A program made the position numbers and the translations under genes. Below, in pieces: positions 1-8,259 of a DNA stretch of 64,000 bases. Source of the stretch: Microvirga sp. 17 mud 1-3 (lineage in GTDB: Bacteria > Pseudomonadota > Alphaproteobacteria > Rhizobiales > Beijerinckiaceae); assembly GCF_003151255.1 (NCBI RefSeq), contig NZ_CP029481.1:3501001-3565000 (forward strand), written 5' to 3'. The notes beneath the pieces are model-generated. The model was not told where the DNA came from. It saw only the letters and a program-made list of their open reading frames with translations, and did no database searches. Position 1 is the first letter of the stretch, and the number at the start of each line of letters is the position of its first letter.

Positions 1-1
1 C

Positions 2-274
2 GTAGCCTCGCTGGTCTATTCCTTCGTGCGCGCGATGACCGCGGTCAGCGCCGTCATCTTCCTCGTCACGGCGGAGTACAACATGGCCACGACCTATATC
101 GTCGGCCGCGTCGAGGCGGGCGAGTTCGGCCTTGCCATCGCGTATTCGACGGTGCTCATCTTCGTGATGCTCCTGGCGATCGTCGCCATCCAGTTCGCCG
201 TCGGCGAGCGGCGCCTGGGTCGCCGCAGCGCCGGCACCAACACTGCTCCCATCGCCATCCAGGCTGCGCCATGA
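2..274 (+). CDS. ABC transporter permease, C-terminal fragment (cut by window start)
   Basis: The reading frame is open from base 2, so only about the last 90 residues are present. They contain hydrophobic segments and a typical binding-protein-dependent permease ending (residues such as SAVIFLVTAEYN and VGRVEAGEFGLA), which resembles the second half of fused iron(III) or aminoethylphosphonate-type permeases. The stop codon overlaps the start of the next gene (ATGA), which encodes the matching ATPase, so the two are translationally coupled. It would form the inner-membrane channel of an importer. The substrate cannot be told from this fragment. Confidence 0.85.
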   Translation, partial: VASLVYSFVRAMTAVSAVIFLVTAEYNMATTYIVGRVEAGEFGLAIAYSTVLIFVMLLAIVAIQFAVGERRLGRRSAGTNTAPIAIQAAP

Positions 275-1395
275 ACCAGATGTCCAACGTATCCTCCCTC
301 TCCGTCCCAGGTGCCGCGCGAACGACCCGCAAGGAGGCGGCCTCCGTGGAGTTCCGCAACGTGACCAAGCGCTACGGCAAGGTCACGGCCGTGGACAGCG
401 TGTCCTTCTCGATTGCGCCCGGGGAACTCGTGACCCTGCTCGGCCCGTCCGGCTGCGGCAAGACCACGACCCTGCGCATGATCGCCGGCCTGGAAATGGC
501 AAGCGAAGGCCAGATCCTGATCGGCAACCGGGACGTCACGAACCTCTCGGCCGCCGACCGCGACGTGAGCATGGTGTTCCAGTCCTATGCGCTCTTCCCG
601 CATATGTCGGTGCTGGAGAACGTGGCCTATGGGCCGTCCGTGCAAGGCATCCCGAAGAAGGAAGCCCACGCGATGGCCATGGAGAAGCTCGGCCTCGTAG
701 GCCTTACGGGCCTCGAGAAGCGCGCGCCCTCCGAATTGTCCGGCGGCCAGCAGCAGCGCGTCGCCGTGGCGCGCGCCCTCGTGCTCGAGCCGCAGGTCCT
801 GCTCTTCGACGAGCCCCTCTCCAACCTCGACGCGAAGCTGCGGCGACGGGTGCGTGAGGACATCCGCGAATTGCAGCAGAGCCTGAACCTGACGGTCGCC
901 TATGTGACCCACGACCAGGAAGAGGCGCTCGCGGTCTCCGACCGCATCATCGTGATGTCGAATGCCCGCATCGCCCAGACCGGCGCCCCGCGGGAACTCT
1001 ACGAGGAGCCGGCCGACCTGTTCGTGGCCGACTTCATCGGCGACGCGAACATTCTCGACGGCACGCTCCTCAGCCGGGAGGGCTCCGACGCGCAGGTGCG
1101 CATCGGCGGTGTGGTCCTTACCCTGCCCCATCGCGGCGCGAATCCGGGCCCGGTCAAGCTCGCGGTGCGGCCCGATGCCATCCTTCTGGAGGAAGGCCCG
1201 GCCGGAGAGGGAGTCCTGGCGGGCACTGTCCGGAAGGCCTCCTATCTCGGGACGCAGGTGGAATACGATGTGGAAAGCCCCATCGGCACCCTGTTCGTGG
1301 TTCAGTATGGCCGCAAGGAGCCCATCGCACCGGGCACGCCGGTCTCGATCTCCCTGACGCGCCAGCGCGGCGTGGCGGTCATTCCTAACGCCTGA
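271..1395 (+). CDS. ABC transporter ATP-binding protein (FbpC/PotA-like)
   Basis: A 374-residue ATPase that energises the importer whose permease ends just upstream. It has Walker A GPSGCGKTT at residues 58-66, the signature LSGGQQQR, Walker B LLFDEP followed by the D-loop SNLD, and the H-loop YVTHDQ. The last 110 or so residues look like a TOBE-type domain, as in iron, spermidine/putrescine and phosphonate importers. The start ATG overlaps the permease stop by four bases. A 25-residue tail before the ATPase core is unusual but in frame; a later start is possible. The substrate is unknown. Confidence 0.93.
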   Translation: MNQMSNVSSLSVPGAARTTRKEAASVEFRNVTKRYGKVTAVDSVSFSIAPGELVTLLGPSGCGKTTTLRMIAGLEMASEGQILIGNRDVTNLSAADRDVSMVFQSYALFPHMSVLENVAYGPSVQGIPKKEAHAMAMEKLGLVGLTGLEKRAPSELSGGQQQRVAVARALVLEPQVLLFDEPLSNLDAKLRRRVREDIRELQQSLNLTVAYVTHDQEEALAVSDRIIVMSNARIAQTGAPRELYEEPADLFVADFIGDANILDGTLLSREGSDAQVRIGGVVLTLPHRGANPGPVKLAVRPDAILLEEGPAGEGVLAGTVRKASYLGTQVEYDVESPIGTLFVVQYGRKEPIAPGTPVSISLTRQRGVAVIPNA

Positions 1396-1416
1396 AATGG
1401 TGGGAGCGGCAGGCGC

Positions 1417-2259
1417 CTAAACCTGTCCCTCGTCCGGAATGCTCAGGATGGTCCCGCACGCCTTGCAATGGATCGCATCCCGATCATGGAGGCGGAGGCC
1501 GCAGACGGGACATGGAAAACGGATCTTCGGCGGCCTTAAGAGAACCTGGACCAGCCGCAGGAACAGGGTCACGCCGAAGATCATGATGACGACGGAAACC
1601 AGGCGCCCGACCGTTCCGCTGAGCGTGACGTCGCCGAACCCCGTCGTCGTCAGCGCGGCGACCGTGAAGTAGAGCGCGTCGATGTAATTGCCGATGGCCG
1701 GGTTGGACCGATGCTGGGTCTCGTAGACGAAGCCGGTCATGACAAAAATGAAGACGCCGAGATTGACCGAGGCGACGATGAGATCCTCGTTCCGTCGGAA
1801 GAAGTTGCTGTCGGCTCGGAGGCGCGACAGGAGCTGATAGGTCCGAAGGAGCCTCACCGTGCGAAGAATGCGCAGGAAACCGATTCCTTCACCGACGATG
1901 GGCGCGAGGAAGGACACGATCGCGGCCACATCGGCCCAAGTGCTCGGCCTTGCGAGGTCACGCCACGGGGTTCGGCTGATGGCGAAACGGGCCGAGAAAT
2001 CGGCAAGGATGACGAGACCGATCATGGTGTCGAGCCATTCCATCGCGGCGAAGCGCGGCAGGAAAGAAGACACCACGATGAAAAGGATCGTCGTGACATC
2101 GAAGATCAGGAGCCCATAGCGGAATCGATAAGCCGTGTGCGAATTGCCCTCGTAAAGGGCCCTCACCCTTTCGATCATCTTCCTGAGGCTTCCCCGATGC
2201 ATGCGACGGCGCCGGAAACCTCTCTTGTCAGCCCTGTTCACAACAGGTTTATCGGCCAT
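1417..2259 (-). CDS. Ion channel with voltage-sensor-like domain and C-terminal zinc ribbon
   Basis: A 280-residue membrane protein. The N-terminal part has several transmembrane helices including an arginine-rich S4-like helix (RILRTVRLLR). The pore segment carries the selectivity filter TTTGFGD, the potassium-type signature, followed by the last helix. The C-terminus is soluble with two CxxC pairs (CPVC and CKAC), a zinc-ribbon arrangement. It is probably a six-helix voltage-gated-like potassium channel. The zinc ribbon is not part of the standard channel and may be a regulatory or assembly module. The gene stands alone, converging with the upstream ABC genes. Confidence 0.85.
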   Translation of the reverse strand: MADKPVVNRADKRGFRRRRMHRGSLRKMIERVRALYEGNSHTAYRFRYGLLIFDVTTILFIVVSSFLPRFAAMEWLDTMIGLVILADFSARFAISRTPWRDLARPSTWADVAAIVSFLAPIVGEGIGFLRILRTVRLLRTYQLLSRLRADSNFFRRNEDLIVASVNLGVFIFVMTGFVYETQHRSNPAIGNYIDALYFTVAALTTTGFGDVTLSGTVGRLVSVVIMIFGVTLFLRLVQVLLRPPKIRFPCPVCGLRLHDRDAIHCKACGTILSIPDEGQV

Positions 2260-2370
2260 GGTTTAACCTGTAAGTCTTCGCCCGAACTCTAGCAGGCGCA
2301 CCCGGACCGAACGAGTCGTTCCGGCAGGCGCCATTCCTGGCATATTTTCGAACCGACAAGACCCCATCCG

Positions 2371-3030
2371 ATGCTCAAGGCCCTGATTTTCGACATGGAC
2401 GGTACCCTCGTCCACAGCGACCCGGTTCACCTTCAGGCTTTCGCGGAGGTGCTCGGGCCGGAGGGCGTCGTGATCGACGACGTGGTGTTCCGCAATTCCA
2501 TCATCGGCCACACCAACGAATCCATCTTCGCGACCCTGCTGCCCAACCATTCCGTTTCCGAGCACGAGGAATTCGCGGAGCAGAAGGAAGCGGCCTTCCG
2601 CAGGCTCGCGACGGATCTCAAGCCCCTGGACGGGCTGCCGGAACTCCTCGACTGGGCGGATTCGAAGGGCATCCATGTCGCCCTCGTGACCAATGCGCCG
2701 ATCCTGAACGCCACCCACATGCTCGGCATCATCGGCGTGGCGGAGCGTTTCGCCGTCAAGGTGACGATCGAGGACGTCGTCCGCGGCAAGCCGGATCCCC
2801 TTCCCTATCTCACGGCCCTGGAGCGGCTCGGGATCGATGCCCGGGACGCGATTGCCTTCGAGGATTCGCCGTCCGGCATGAAGGCCGCCAAGGGAGCGGG
2901 GCTGTTCTCCTTCGGCATGCTGACGGGCCTCACCACCGAAGAGATCACGGCCGCGGGCGCCGACCGGACCATCGCGGATTTCCACGACCCTGCCCTCTGG
3001 GACATCCTGGAGGAGCGGATCCGCGCCTGA
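2371..3030 (+). CDS. HAD-superfamily hydrolase, phosphatase/phosphomutase type
   Basis: A 219-residue HAD hydrolase of the beta-phosphoglucomutase/phosphoglycolate phosphatase group. Motif I is DMDGTL near residue 9 with the nucleophile and acid Asp pair, motif II is the VTNAP stretch, the motif III lysine lies in GKPDP, and motif IV is FEDSPSG. A helical cap sits between motifs I and II. It should remove a phosphate from a small sugar or organic phosphate in the cytoplasm; the substrate cannot be predicted. The gene is monocistronic and converges with the HxlR gene 10 bases downstream. Confidence 0.88.
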   Translation: MLKALIFDMDGTLVHSDPVHLQAFAEVLGPEGVVIDDVVFRNSIIGHTNESIFATLLPNHSVSEHEEFAEQKEAAFRRLATDLKPLDGLPELLDWADSKGIHVALVTNAPILNATHMLGIIGVAERFAVKVTIEDVVRGKPDPLPYLTALERLGIDARDAIAFEDSPSGMKAAKGAGLFSFGMLTGLTTEEITAAGADRTIADFHDPALWDILEERIRA

Positions 3031-3040
3031 GTTTTCCAGT

Positions 3041-3442
3041 TCAGGCCGCGTCGGATTGCCGCTCTTCGGGCTGCCCACTTTCCGTTTCGTCGAATCGGTG
3101 GCGGGCCGCCAGGATCTGGTCCCGGTTGCGGATGGCCCAATCGCCAAGGCCGCGCACCGTTTCGAGCAGCGAGCAGCCGAGCGCCGTCAGGCGATATTCG
3201 ACCTTGGGCGGAATCGTCGGATAGACCGTGCGCTGCACCAGCCCGTCGCGCTCCAGGCCGCGCAGGGTCAGGGTCAGCATCCGCTGCGAGATTCCCTCGA
3301 CGATGCGGCGCAGCTCGTTGAAGCGCTTCGGCCCGCTGCCGAGCTGGACGACCACCTGAACGGTCCATTTGTCGCCGACCCGGGACAGGATCTCGGTCAC
3401 GGTTCGGCAGTTGGTGGGAACATGGATGTGACCGGGTGTCAA
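3041..3442 (-). CDS. HxlR-family winged-helix transcriptional regulator
   Basis: A 133-residue protein with the HxlR pattern: a conserved GDKWT near the N-terminus, a winged helix through RFNELRRIVEGISQRMLT, and the wing YPTIPPKVEYRLTALG. HxlR proteins act as dimers and respond to redox or electrophile stress. It is divergent from the FMN reductase at 3546, so that gene is its probable target, with autoregulation likely. An AAGGAGG-like ribosome site lies upstream of the start. There is no conserved cysteine next to the DNA-binding helix as in YodB/HypR, so the signal is unclear. Confidence 0.92.
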   Translation of the reverse strand: MTPGHIHVPTNCRTVTEILSRVGDKWTVQVVVQLGSGPKRFNELRRIVEGISQRMLTLTLRGLERDGLVQRTVYPTIPPKVEYRLTALGCSLLETVRGLGDWAIRNRDQILAARHRFDETESGQPEERQSDAA

Positions 3443-3472
3443 AAAAGTGCCTCCTTGCGGCGGGCTCCAAAA

Positions 3473-3495
3473 GTTACTTTATGAGCCTCGGTAAC
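3473..3495. promoter_or_regulatory. Candidate operator between hxlR-like and FMN reductase genes
   Basis: The divergent intergenic region holds an inverted repeat GTTAC-N13-GTAAC in an AT-rich stretch. It lies upstream of both genes and is the best candidate HxlR binding site, but the arms are only five bases. Confidence 0.35.
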
Positions 3496-3545
3496 AAAAC
3501 GGAACTTAGTTGGTTTTCCGTTTCATGCAATCCCGAGGAGACTCC

Positions 3546-4148
3546 ATGTCGCTGAAGCTTCACACGATCATCGCCAGCACGCGCCCCGGCCGGGTCGGCC
3601 CCGGCGTCGCACACTGGTTTAATGACTTTGCCGCCGAGCATGGCAAGTTCGATCCGGTCCTGGTGGATCTCGCCGATTTCGACCTGCCCGTCTTCAACGA
3701 GCCCGAGCATCCGCGCCTGAGGAACTACCGCCACGCTCACACCAAGGCCTGGAGCGAGAGCGTAGCCTCGGCCGATGCCTTCGTGTTCGTCACGCCCGAA
3801 TACAATTACGGCCCGCCGCCCTCGCTTCTCAACGCCTTGAACTATCTGGCCGTCGAATGGGCCTACACCCCGGCCGGCTTCGTCAGCTATGGCGGTGTCT
3901 CGGGCGGCCTGCGCGCCGTTCAGGTGACCAAGCAGATCCTCACCACCTTCAAGATGATGCCGATTCCGGAAGGCGTGCCGATGCCCATGGTGTTCCCGCA
4001 CCTGGAGAACGGAAAGCTGAAGCCCGAGGAAATCTACAAGACATCCGCCACCGCAATGCTCGACGAGATGTACAAATGGGCAGAGGCGCTCAAGGGTCTC
4101 CGCAGCCAACACAAGGCGTCGCTGCAGACAAAGGCTCAGGCCGCGTAA
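3546..4148 (+). CDS. NADPH-dependent FMN reductase family protein
   Basis: A 200-residue flavodoxin-fold reductase. The N-terminal phosphate-binding loop is IIASTRPGRVG and the second flavin motif is TPEYNYGPP, both typical of the NADPH-dependent FMN reductase/azoreductase group. It likely reduces FMN or quinones for detoxification. The start at 3546 was chosen over one 12 codons earlier because GAGGAG lies five bases upstream. The divergent HxlR gene suggests induction by electrophiles or quinones. A strong terminator follows. Confidence 0.9.
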   Translation: MSLKLHTIIASTRPGRVGPGVAHWFNDFAAEHGKFDPVLVDLADFDLPVFNEPEHPRLRNYRHAHTKAWSESVASADAFVFVTPEYNYGPPPSLLNALNYLAVEWAYTPAGFVSYGGVSGGLRAVQVTKQILTTFKMMPIPEGVPMPMVFPHLENGKLKPEEIYKTSATAMLDEMYKWAEALKGLRSQHKASLQTKAQAA

Positions 4149-4170
4149 TTCGGGAATTGCCGAGCGCAAA

Positions 4171-4208
4171 AAAGGCGCCGTTGCACGGAGCAACGGCGCC
4201 TTTGTTTT
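4171..4208 (+). terminator. Rho-independent terminator, probably bidirectional
   Basis: A perfect 13-bp stem (AAAGGCGCCGTTG pairing with its complement) around a 7-base loop, followed by TTTGTTTT. An A-run on the 5' side would act as a T-run for the opposite strand, so it can also end transcription of the convergent alcohol dehydrogenase operon. Confidence 0.92.
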
Positions 4209-4226
4209 AACCTGTTCGATGGCGGC

Positions 4227-5390
4227 TTACAGCCGGCCCGCCAATGCGGTCTCGTAGAGCCGGCGGGCGCTCTCCTTCGTAATCGGAACCGGGTTGCCGC
4301 CCGCAGTCGGATCGTCCGGGGCCATGGCGGACATCTCGTCGAAGCGGGCTGCGTCGATCTTCAGGCCCTCCAGCGTGTGCGGCACACCGAGATCCTTGCG
4401 CAGCTGCAGCACCCAGTCGAGGAAGGCCTGGAAGCTCGGCTCCAGCCCGATATAGGCGGCGAGCCGCTCGATCCTCTCTTCGATGGCAGCGCGGTTATAG
4501 ACCAGCACGTAAGGCATGAAGACCGCGTTGGTGAGCCCGTGATGGGTGTCGTAGAGTGCGCCCGCAGGATGCGACAGGGCGTGGATGGCGCCCAGCCCCT
4601 TCTGGAACGCGGTGGCGCCCATGGCGGCGGCCGACATCATGTTGGCGCGGGCCTCGATGTCCCGCCCGTCCTTGTAGGCCCGCGGCAGGTATTCCTTCAC
4701 GAGGCGGATGCCCTCCACGGCGATGCCGTCCGCCATCGGGTGATAGCCAGGGGCGCAATAGGCTTCGAGGCAATGGGCGAGCGCATCGAGCCCCGTCCCG
4801 GCCGTGATGTGAGGCGGCATGCCGACCGTCAGCTCCGGGTCGCAGATCGTGATCCTCGGCATCATGAGCGGATGGAAAATCACTTTCTTGGTGTGGGTCG
4901 CCTCCTGGGTGATGACGCCCGCGCGCCCCACCTCCGAGCCGGTGCCGGCCGTGGTCGGCACCGCGATGATCGGCGCGATCCCCTTCGGGTCCGCCCGGGT
5001 CCACCAGTCGCCGATATCCTCGAAATCCCACATGGGCCGCGTCTGGCCCTTCATGAAGGCGATGACCTTGCCGGCATCGAGAGCCGAGCCGCCGCCGAAG
5101 GCCACGACACCGTCATGCCCGCCGGCCCTCAGGGCCTCCAGCCCCTTGTAGACATTGGTCTCGACCGGGTTCGGCTTGATCTCCGAGAAGATTGCGGCCT
5201 TGAGGCCCGCGGCCTTCAGGGCCTCCAGGGCGTTCTTCGTCATGGGCTGGGTGGCGAGGAACGGGTCCGTCACGATGAGCGGCGCCGTCATGCCGACCGA
5301 TTTGCAGGCCTCGGCCAGTTCGGCGATGCGGCCGGCGCCGAAGCGGATCGCGGTCGGGTAGTTCCAGTTGGAGCGGGGAGAAGCGGTCAT
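4227..5390 (-). CDS. Iron-containing alcohol dehydrogenase
   Basis: A 387-residue group III alcohol dehydrogenase. The NAD-binding GGGSALDAGK motif lies near residue 100, and the metal-ligand region HCLEAYCAPGYHPMADGIA plus later histidines (LSHPAGALYDTHHG) follow the family. The start at 5390 sits 11 bases after the aldehyde dehydrogenase stop, so it is the last gene of the five-gene run from 10643. In this context it may oxidise the hydroxyl of a gamma-glutamylated amino alcohol, or the free amino alcohol. The specific substrate is inferred from neighbours only. Confidence 0.92.
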   Translation of the reverse strand: MTASPRSNWNYPTAIRFGAGRIAELAEACKSVGMTAPLIVTDPFLATQPMTKNALEALKAAGLKAAIFSEIKPNPVETNVYKGLEALRAGGHDGVVAFGGGSALDAGKVIAFMKGQTRPMWDFEDIGDWWTRADPKGIAPIIAVPTTAGTGSEVGRAGVITQEATHTKKVIFHPLMMPRITICDPELTVGMPPHITAGTGLDALAHCLEAYCAPGYHPMADGIAVEGIRLVKEYLPRAYKDGRDIEARANMMSAAAMGATAFQKGLGAIHALSHPAGALYDTHHGLTNAVFMPYVLVYNRAAIEERIERLAAYIGLEPSFQAFLDWVLQLRKDLGVPHTLEGLKIDAARFDEMSAMAPDDPTAGGNPVPITKESARRLYETALAGRL

Positions 5391-5401
5391 GTGAGGCGCA
5401 C

Positions 5402-6793
5402 TCAGAGCTGACGGAGATGGAAGGATTTCGGACGGGTGAGCGACTCGTAGGCGAGGCGCGAGAGACTGGCGCCGCGGCCCGTATCCTTCACGCCCGTCCA
5501 CGCGAGAGCCGGATCGAGATAGTCGCAGCGGTTCATGAAGACGGTGCCGGTCTCAAGCCTGTCGCCGATCGCCTCCGCGGCATCCAAGTCGGAGGTCCAG
5601 ATGGCGGCCGAGAGGCCATAGGGCGAGTCGTTCATGAGGCGGATCGCCTCCTCGTCGCCCTTCACCTTCATGATACCGACGGTTGGCCCGAAGCTCTCCT
5701 CGCGCATCACGCTCATGGAATGGTCCACATGCGTGAGCACCTGCGGCGCCAGATAGGCGCTGTCCCCGCGATCCGCCGCGAAACGCTTCGCGTCGATATG
5801 CGCCCTGGCGCCCTTGGCCACGGCCTCGGCGTTCTGCTGGCGCACGAGGTCGGCGAAGCGCTTATGCGCCATCGGCCCGAGGGTCGTCGCCTCGTCGAGC
5901 GGGTTGCCGAGCACGTATGTGTTCACGAGCGCAACCGCACCTTCCACGAATCGGTCATAGTGCTTTTCATGGACGTAGATGCGCTCGATGCCGCAGCAGC
6001 ACTGGCCGGAATTGAAGAAGGCGCCGTCCACCAGGTTCTCGATGGCGTGGCCGATATCCGCATCCTCGCGCACATAGGCCGGGTCCTTGCCGCCGAGTTC
6101 GAGGCCGAGCGACGTGAACGAGCCCGCCGCCGCGCGCTCGATGGCCCGCCCGCCCGCGACCGAACCGGTGAAGTTGCAATGGTCCACGAGACCGCCGCCG
6201 AGAATGCGGCTCGTCTGATCGTGACTGAGATGAAGGTTCTGGAAGAGGCCCTTCGGCAGGCCGGCCCGGTCGGCCGCCATCTGGAAGCGCTCACCCGCCA
6301 AAACGGTCTGCGAGGCGTGCTTGAGCAGAACCGCGTTGCCGGCCATGAGCGCCGGCGCGACGGTGTTGATGGCCGTGAGATAGGGGTAGTTCCAGGGCGC
6401 GACGACCAGCACGAGGCCGACCGGCTCGCGCTTGATCATGCGCCGGAAGCCCGGCTTCTCGTCATCCGGCGGAAGAGCCTTCAGGCTCTCCTCGGCGATG
6501 CGGACCATGTGGCGCGCCCGCTCCTCGACGCCCCGGAACTCGCCGCCGTAGCGGACGGGGCGGCCCATCTGCTGGGCGAGCTCCGGCACCACCTCCTGGT
6601 TCATGGCGACGAGCGCATCGAGCAGGCCCAGAACCTTGGCGGCGCGCTCGGCAAGGGGCACGTGCCGCCAGGCCTTCTGTGCCTCTCGCGCCGCCGCGAT
6701 GGCGGCCTCGATGGCGGTCTCGGACATGATGGGACGGCGAACGAGCTCGCGCCCGTCGATGGGGGAAACGCAGACGATATCGGTGTCGGCCAT
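5402..6793 (-). CDS. NAD(P)-dependent aldehyde dehydrogenase
   Basis: A 463-residue aldehyde dehydrogenase. The catalytic cysteine lies in FFNSGQCCCG and the general-base glutamate in LELGGKDPAYV; APWNYPY is the conserved N-terminal segment. It lies between the glutamine-synthetase-like gene (12-base gap) and the alcohol dehydrogenase (11-base gap). The order fits an alcohol to aldehyde to acid sequence on a gamma-glutamyl intermediate, as PuuC does in putrescine breakdown. Substrate specificity is inferred. Confidence 0.94.
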   Translation of the reverse strand: MADTDIVCVSPIDGRELVRRPIMSETAIEAAIAAAREAQKAWRHVPLAERAAKVLGLLDALVAMNQEVVPELAQQMGRPVRYGGEFRGVEERARHMVRIAEESLKALPPDDEKPGFRRMIKREPVGLVLVVAPWNYPYLTAINTVAPALMAGNAVLLKHASQTVLAGERFQMAADRAGLPKGLFQNLHLSHDQTSRILGGGLVDHCNFTGSVAGGRAIERAAAGSFTSLGLELGGKDPAYVREDADIGHAIENLVDGAFFNSGQCCCGIERIYVHEKHYDRFVEGAVALVNTYVLGNPLDEATTLGPMAHKRFADLVRQQNAEAVAKGARAHIDAKRFAADRGDSAYLAPQVLTHVDHSMSVMREESFGPTVGIMKVKGDEEAIRLMNDSPYGLSAAIWTSDLDAAEAIGDRLETGTVFMNRCDYLDPALAWTGVKDTGRGASLSRLAYESLTRPKSFHLRQL

Positions 6794-6805
6794 GATCGTG
6801 CTTTT

Positions 6806-8197
6806 TCAGATGATCTCGAAATACCGGGCGAGCTGCCAGTCGGTGATGGCTTTCCTGGCCTCCCGTTCCTCCCATTCGCGCGTTGCCGCATAATGGTCAA
6901 CGAAAGTGTCGCCGAAAAGCTGGCGGGCGGGCTTCGAGGCCCTCAGGCGCTCGGCGGCCTCGCCCAGCGAGCGGGGCAGTGCCCGCTTCTTCGGATGCTT
7001 CACCTCGTAGGCATTGCCCTGGATCGGATCGCCGGGCTCGATCCTGTGCTCGATGCCCCAGAGGCCCGACCCGATGGCGGCCGCGAGCGCGATGTAGGGA
7101 TTGATGTCCGCCGCCGCGACCCGGTACTCCACGCGCTGCGATTTCTCGGAGCCGGGGATCACGCGCAAAGCCGTGGTGCGGTTCTCCACGCCCCAGGCCG
7201 CATCGGTCGGCGCCCAGAAGCCCGGGATGAGGCGCGTATAGCTGTTCACCGTGCAGGCAACCATGGCGAGCATCTCGGGCATCAGCTGCTGCTGCCCGCC
7301 CACGAACCAGCGCATCGTGTCCGACATGTTGTGCGGTTTGTCCGGATCGTAGAAGGCGCCCTTGCCGGACTTCACGTCGCGCAGGGAGGTGTGGAGATGG
7401 CCGGACTGCCCCGGCCAGTCGCGGGACCACTTGGCCATGAAGGTCGCCATCCAGCCGCGGCGCTGGGCGAGGATCTTGGTGTAAGTCTTGAACAGGGCAG
7501 CCTTGTCGGCGGCCTGAAGCGCATCGTCGACTCGGATGGCCGCTTCGAGCACGCCGGGGCCGGTCTCCGTGTGGAGGCCCTCGATCTCGAAATCCATCTT
7601 GGCCGCCATGTCGAGCAGGTCGTGATAGAATTCCGAGTGCACGCCCGAGCGCAGCACCGAATAGCCGAAGAAGCCGGGCGTGATGTTTTTCAGGCCGCGA
7701 TAGCTTTTCTCGCGGACGGAATGCGGCGTCTCCTCGAACAGGAAGAACTCGAACTCGGCCGCGGCCGAGACCGCGAAGCCCATGTCGTTTGCCCGGTCGA
7801 GCACCCGGCGCAGGGTCCCGCGGGGACAGGCGGCTTCCGCATAGCCCTCGAACTCGGCCAGGAAGAACGGCAGGTCGTTCTCGAAGGGGATCAGCCGCAT
7901 GGTATCGGGCAGGATCCTTGCCGTGGCGTCCGGATAGGCCGTGTGCCAGCCGGTGAGCGTGGTGTTGTCGTAGAGCTGGTCGTTCGAGTCCCAGCCGAGC
8001 ACCACGTCGCAGAAGCCGAAGCCCTTCTCCAGGGCGGATTCGAACTTGTCCCGGGCCATATACTTCCCGCGCATGATGCCGTCGACATCGACGAGACCGA
8101 TCTTCACGAAGGGCAGGTCGCGGCTGCGCACATAAGCGGCCGCATCGGCCGCCGTCCTGATCTTTGGTATGTCCATGCGAAATGTGGGGGCGTTCAT
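6806..8197 (-). CDS. Glutamine synthetase family ligase (gamma-glutamyl-amine synthetase type)
   Basis: A 463-residue member of the glutamine synthetase superfamily, closer to PuuA/GlnA4-type ligases than to housekeeping GlnA. Seen: an N-terminal beta-grasp region with DVDGIMRGKYM, the EFEFFLFEE metal-binding glutamates, the GQSGHLHTSL segment and the NRTTALRVIPG arginine region. Such enzymes join glutamate to an amine at the expense of ATP; Streptomyces GlnA4 uses ethanolamine and PuuA uses putrescine. The neighbouring ethanolamine-type permease favours ethanolamine. The start at 8197 was chosen from homology to the family N-terminus; its ribosome site is weak. Confidence 0.9.
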   Translation of the reverse strand: MNAPTFRMDIPKIRTAADAAAYVRSRDLPFVKIGLVDVDGIMRGKYMARDKFESALEKGFGFCDVVLGWDSNDQLYDNTTLTGWHTAYPDATARILPDTMRLIPFENDLPFFLAEFEGYAEAACPRGTLRRVLDRANDMGFAVSAAAEFEFFLFEETPHSVREKSYRGLKNITPGFFGYSVLRSGVHSEFYHDLLDMAAKMDFEIEGLHTETGPGVLEAAIRVDDALQAADKAALFKTYTKILAQRRGWMATFMAKWSRDWPGQSGHLHTSLRDVKSGKGAFYDPDKPHNMSDTMRWFVGGQQQLMPEMLAMVACTVNSYTRLIPGFWAPTDAAWGVENRTTALRVIPGSEKSQRVEYRVAAADINPYIALAAAIGSGLWGIEHRIEPGDPIQGNAYEVKHPKKRALPRSLGEAAERLRASKPARQLFGDTFVDHYAATREWEEREARKAITDWQLARYFEII

Positions 8198-8259
8198 GCC
8201 GGAACCCTGGCGAGAAGGAGCAGGAGGGGGAGCGCAGGATCCGCGCTCCCCCAGGTTCA

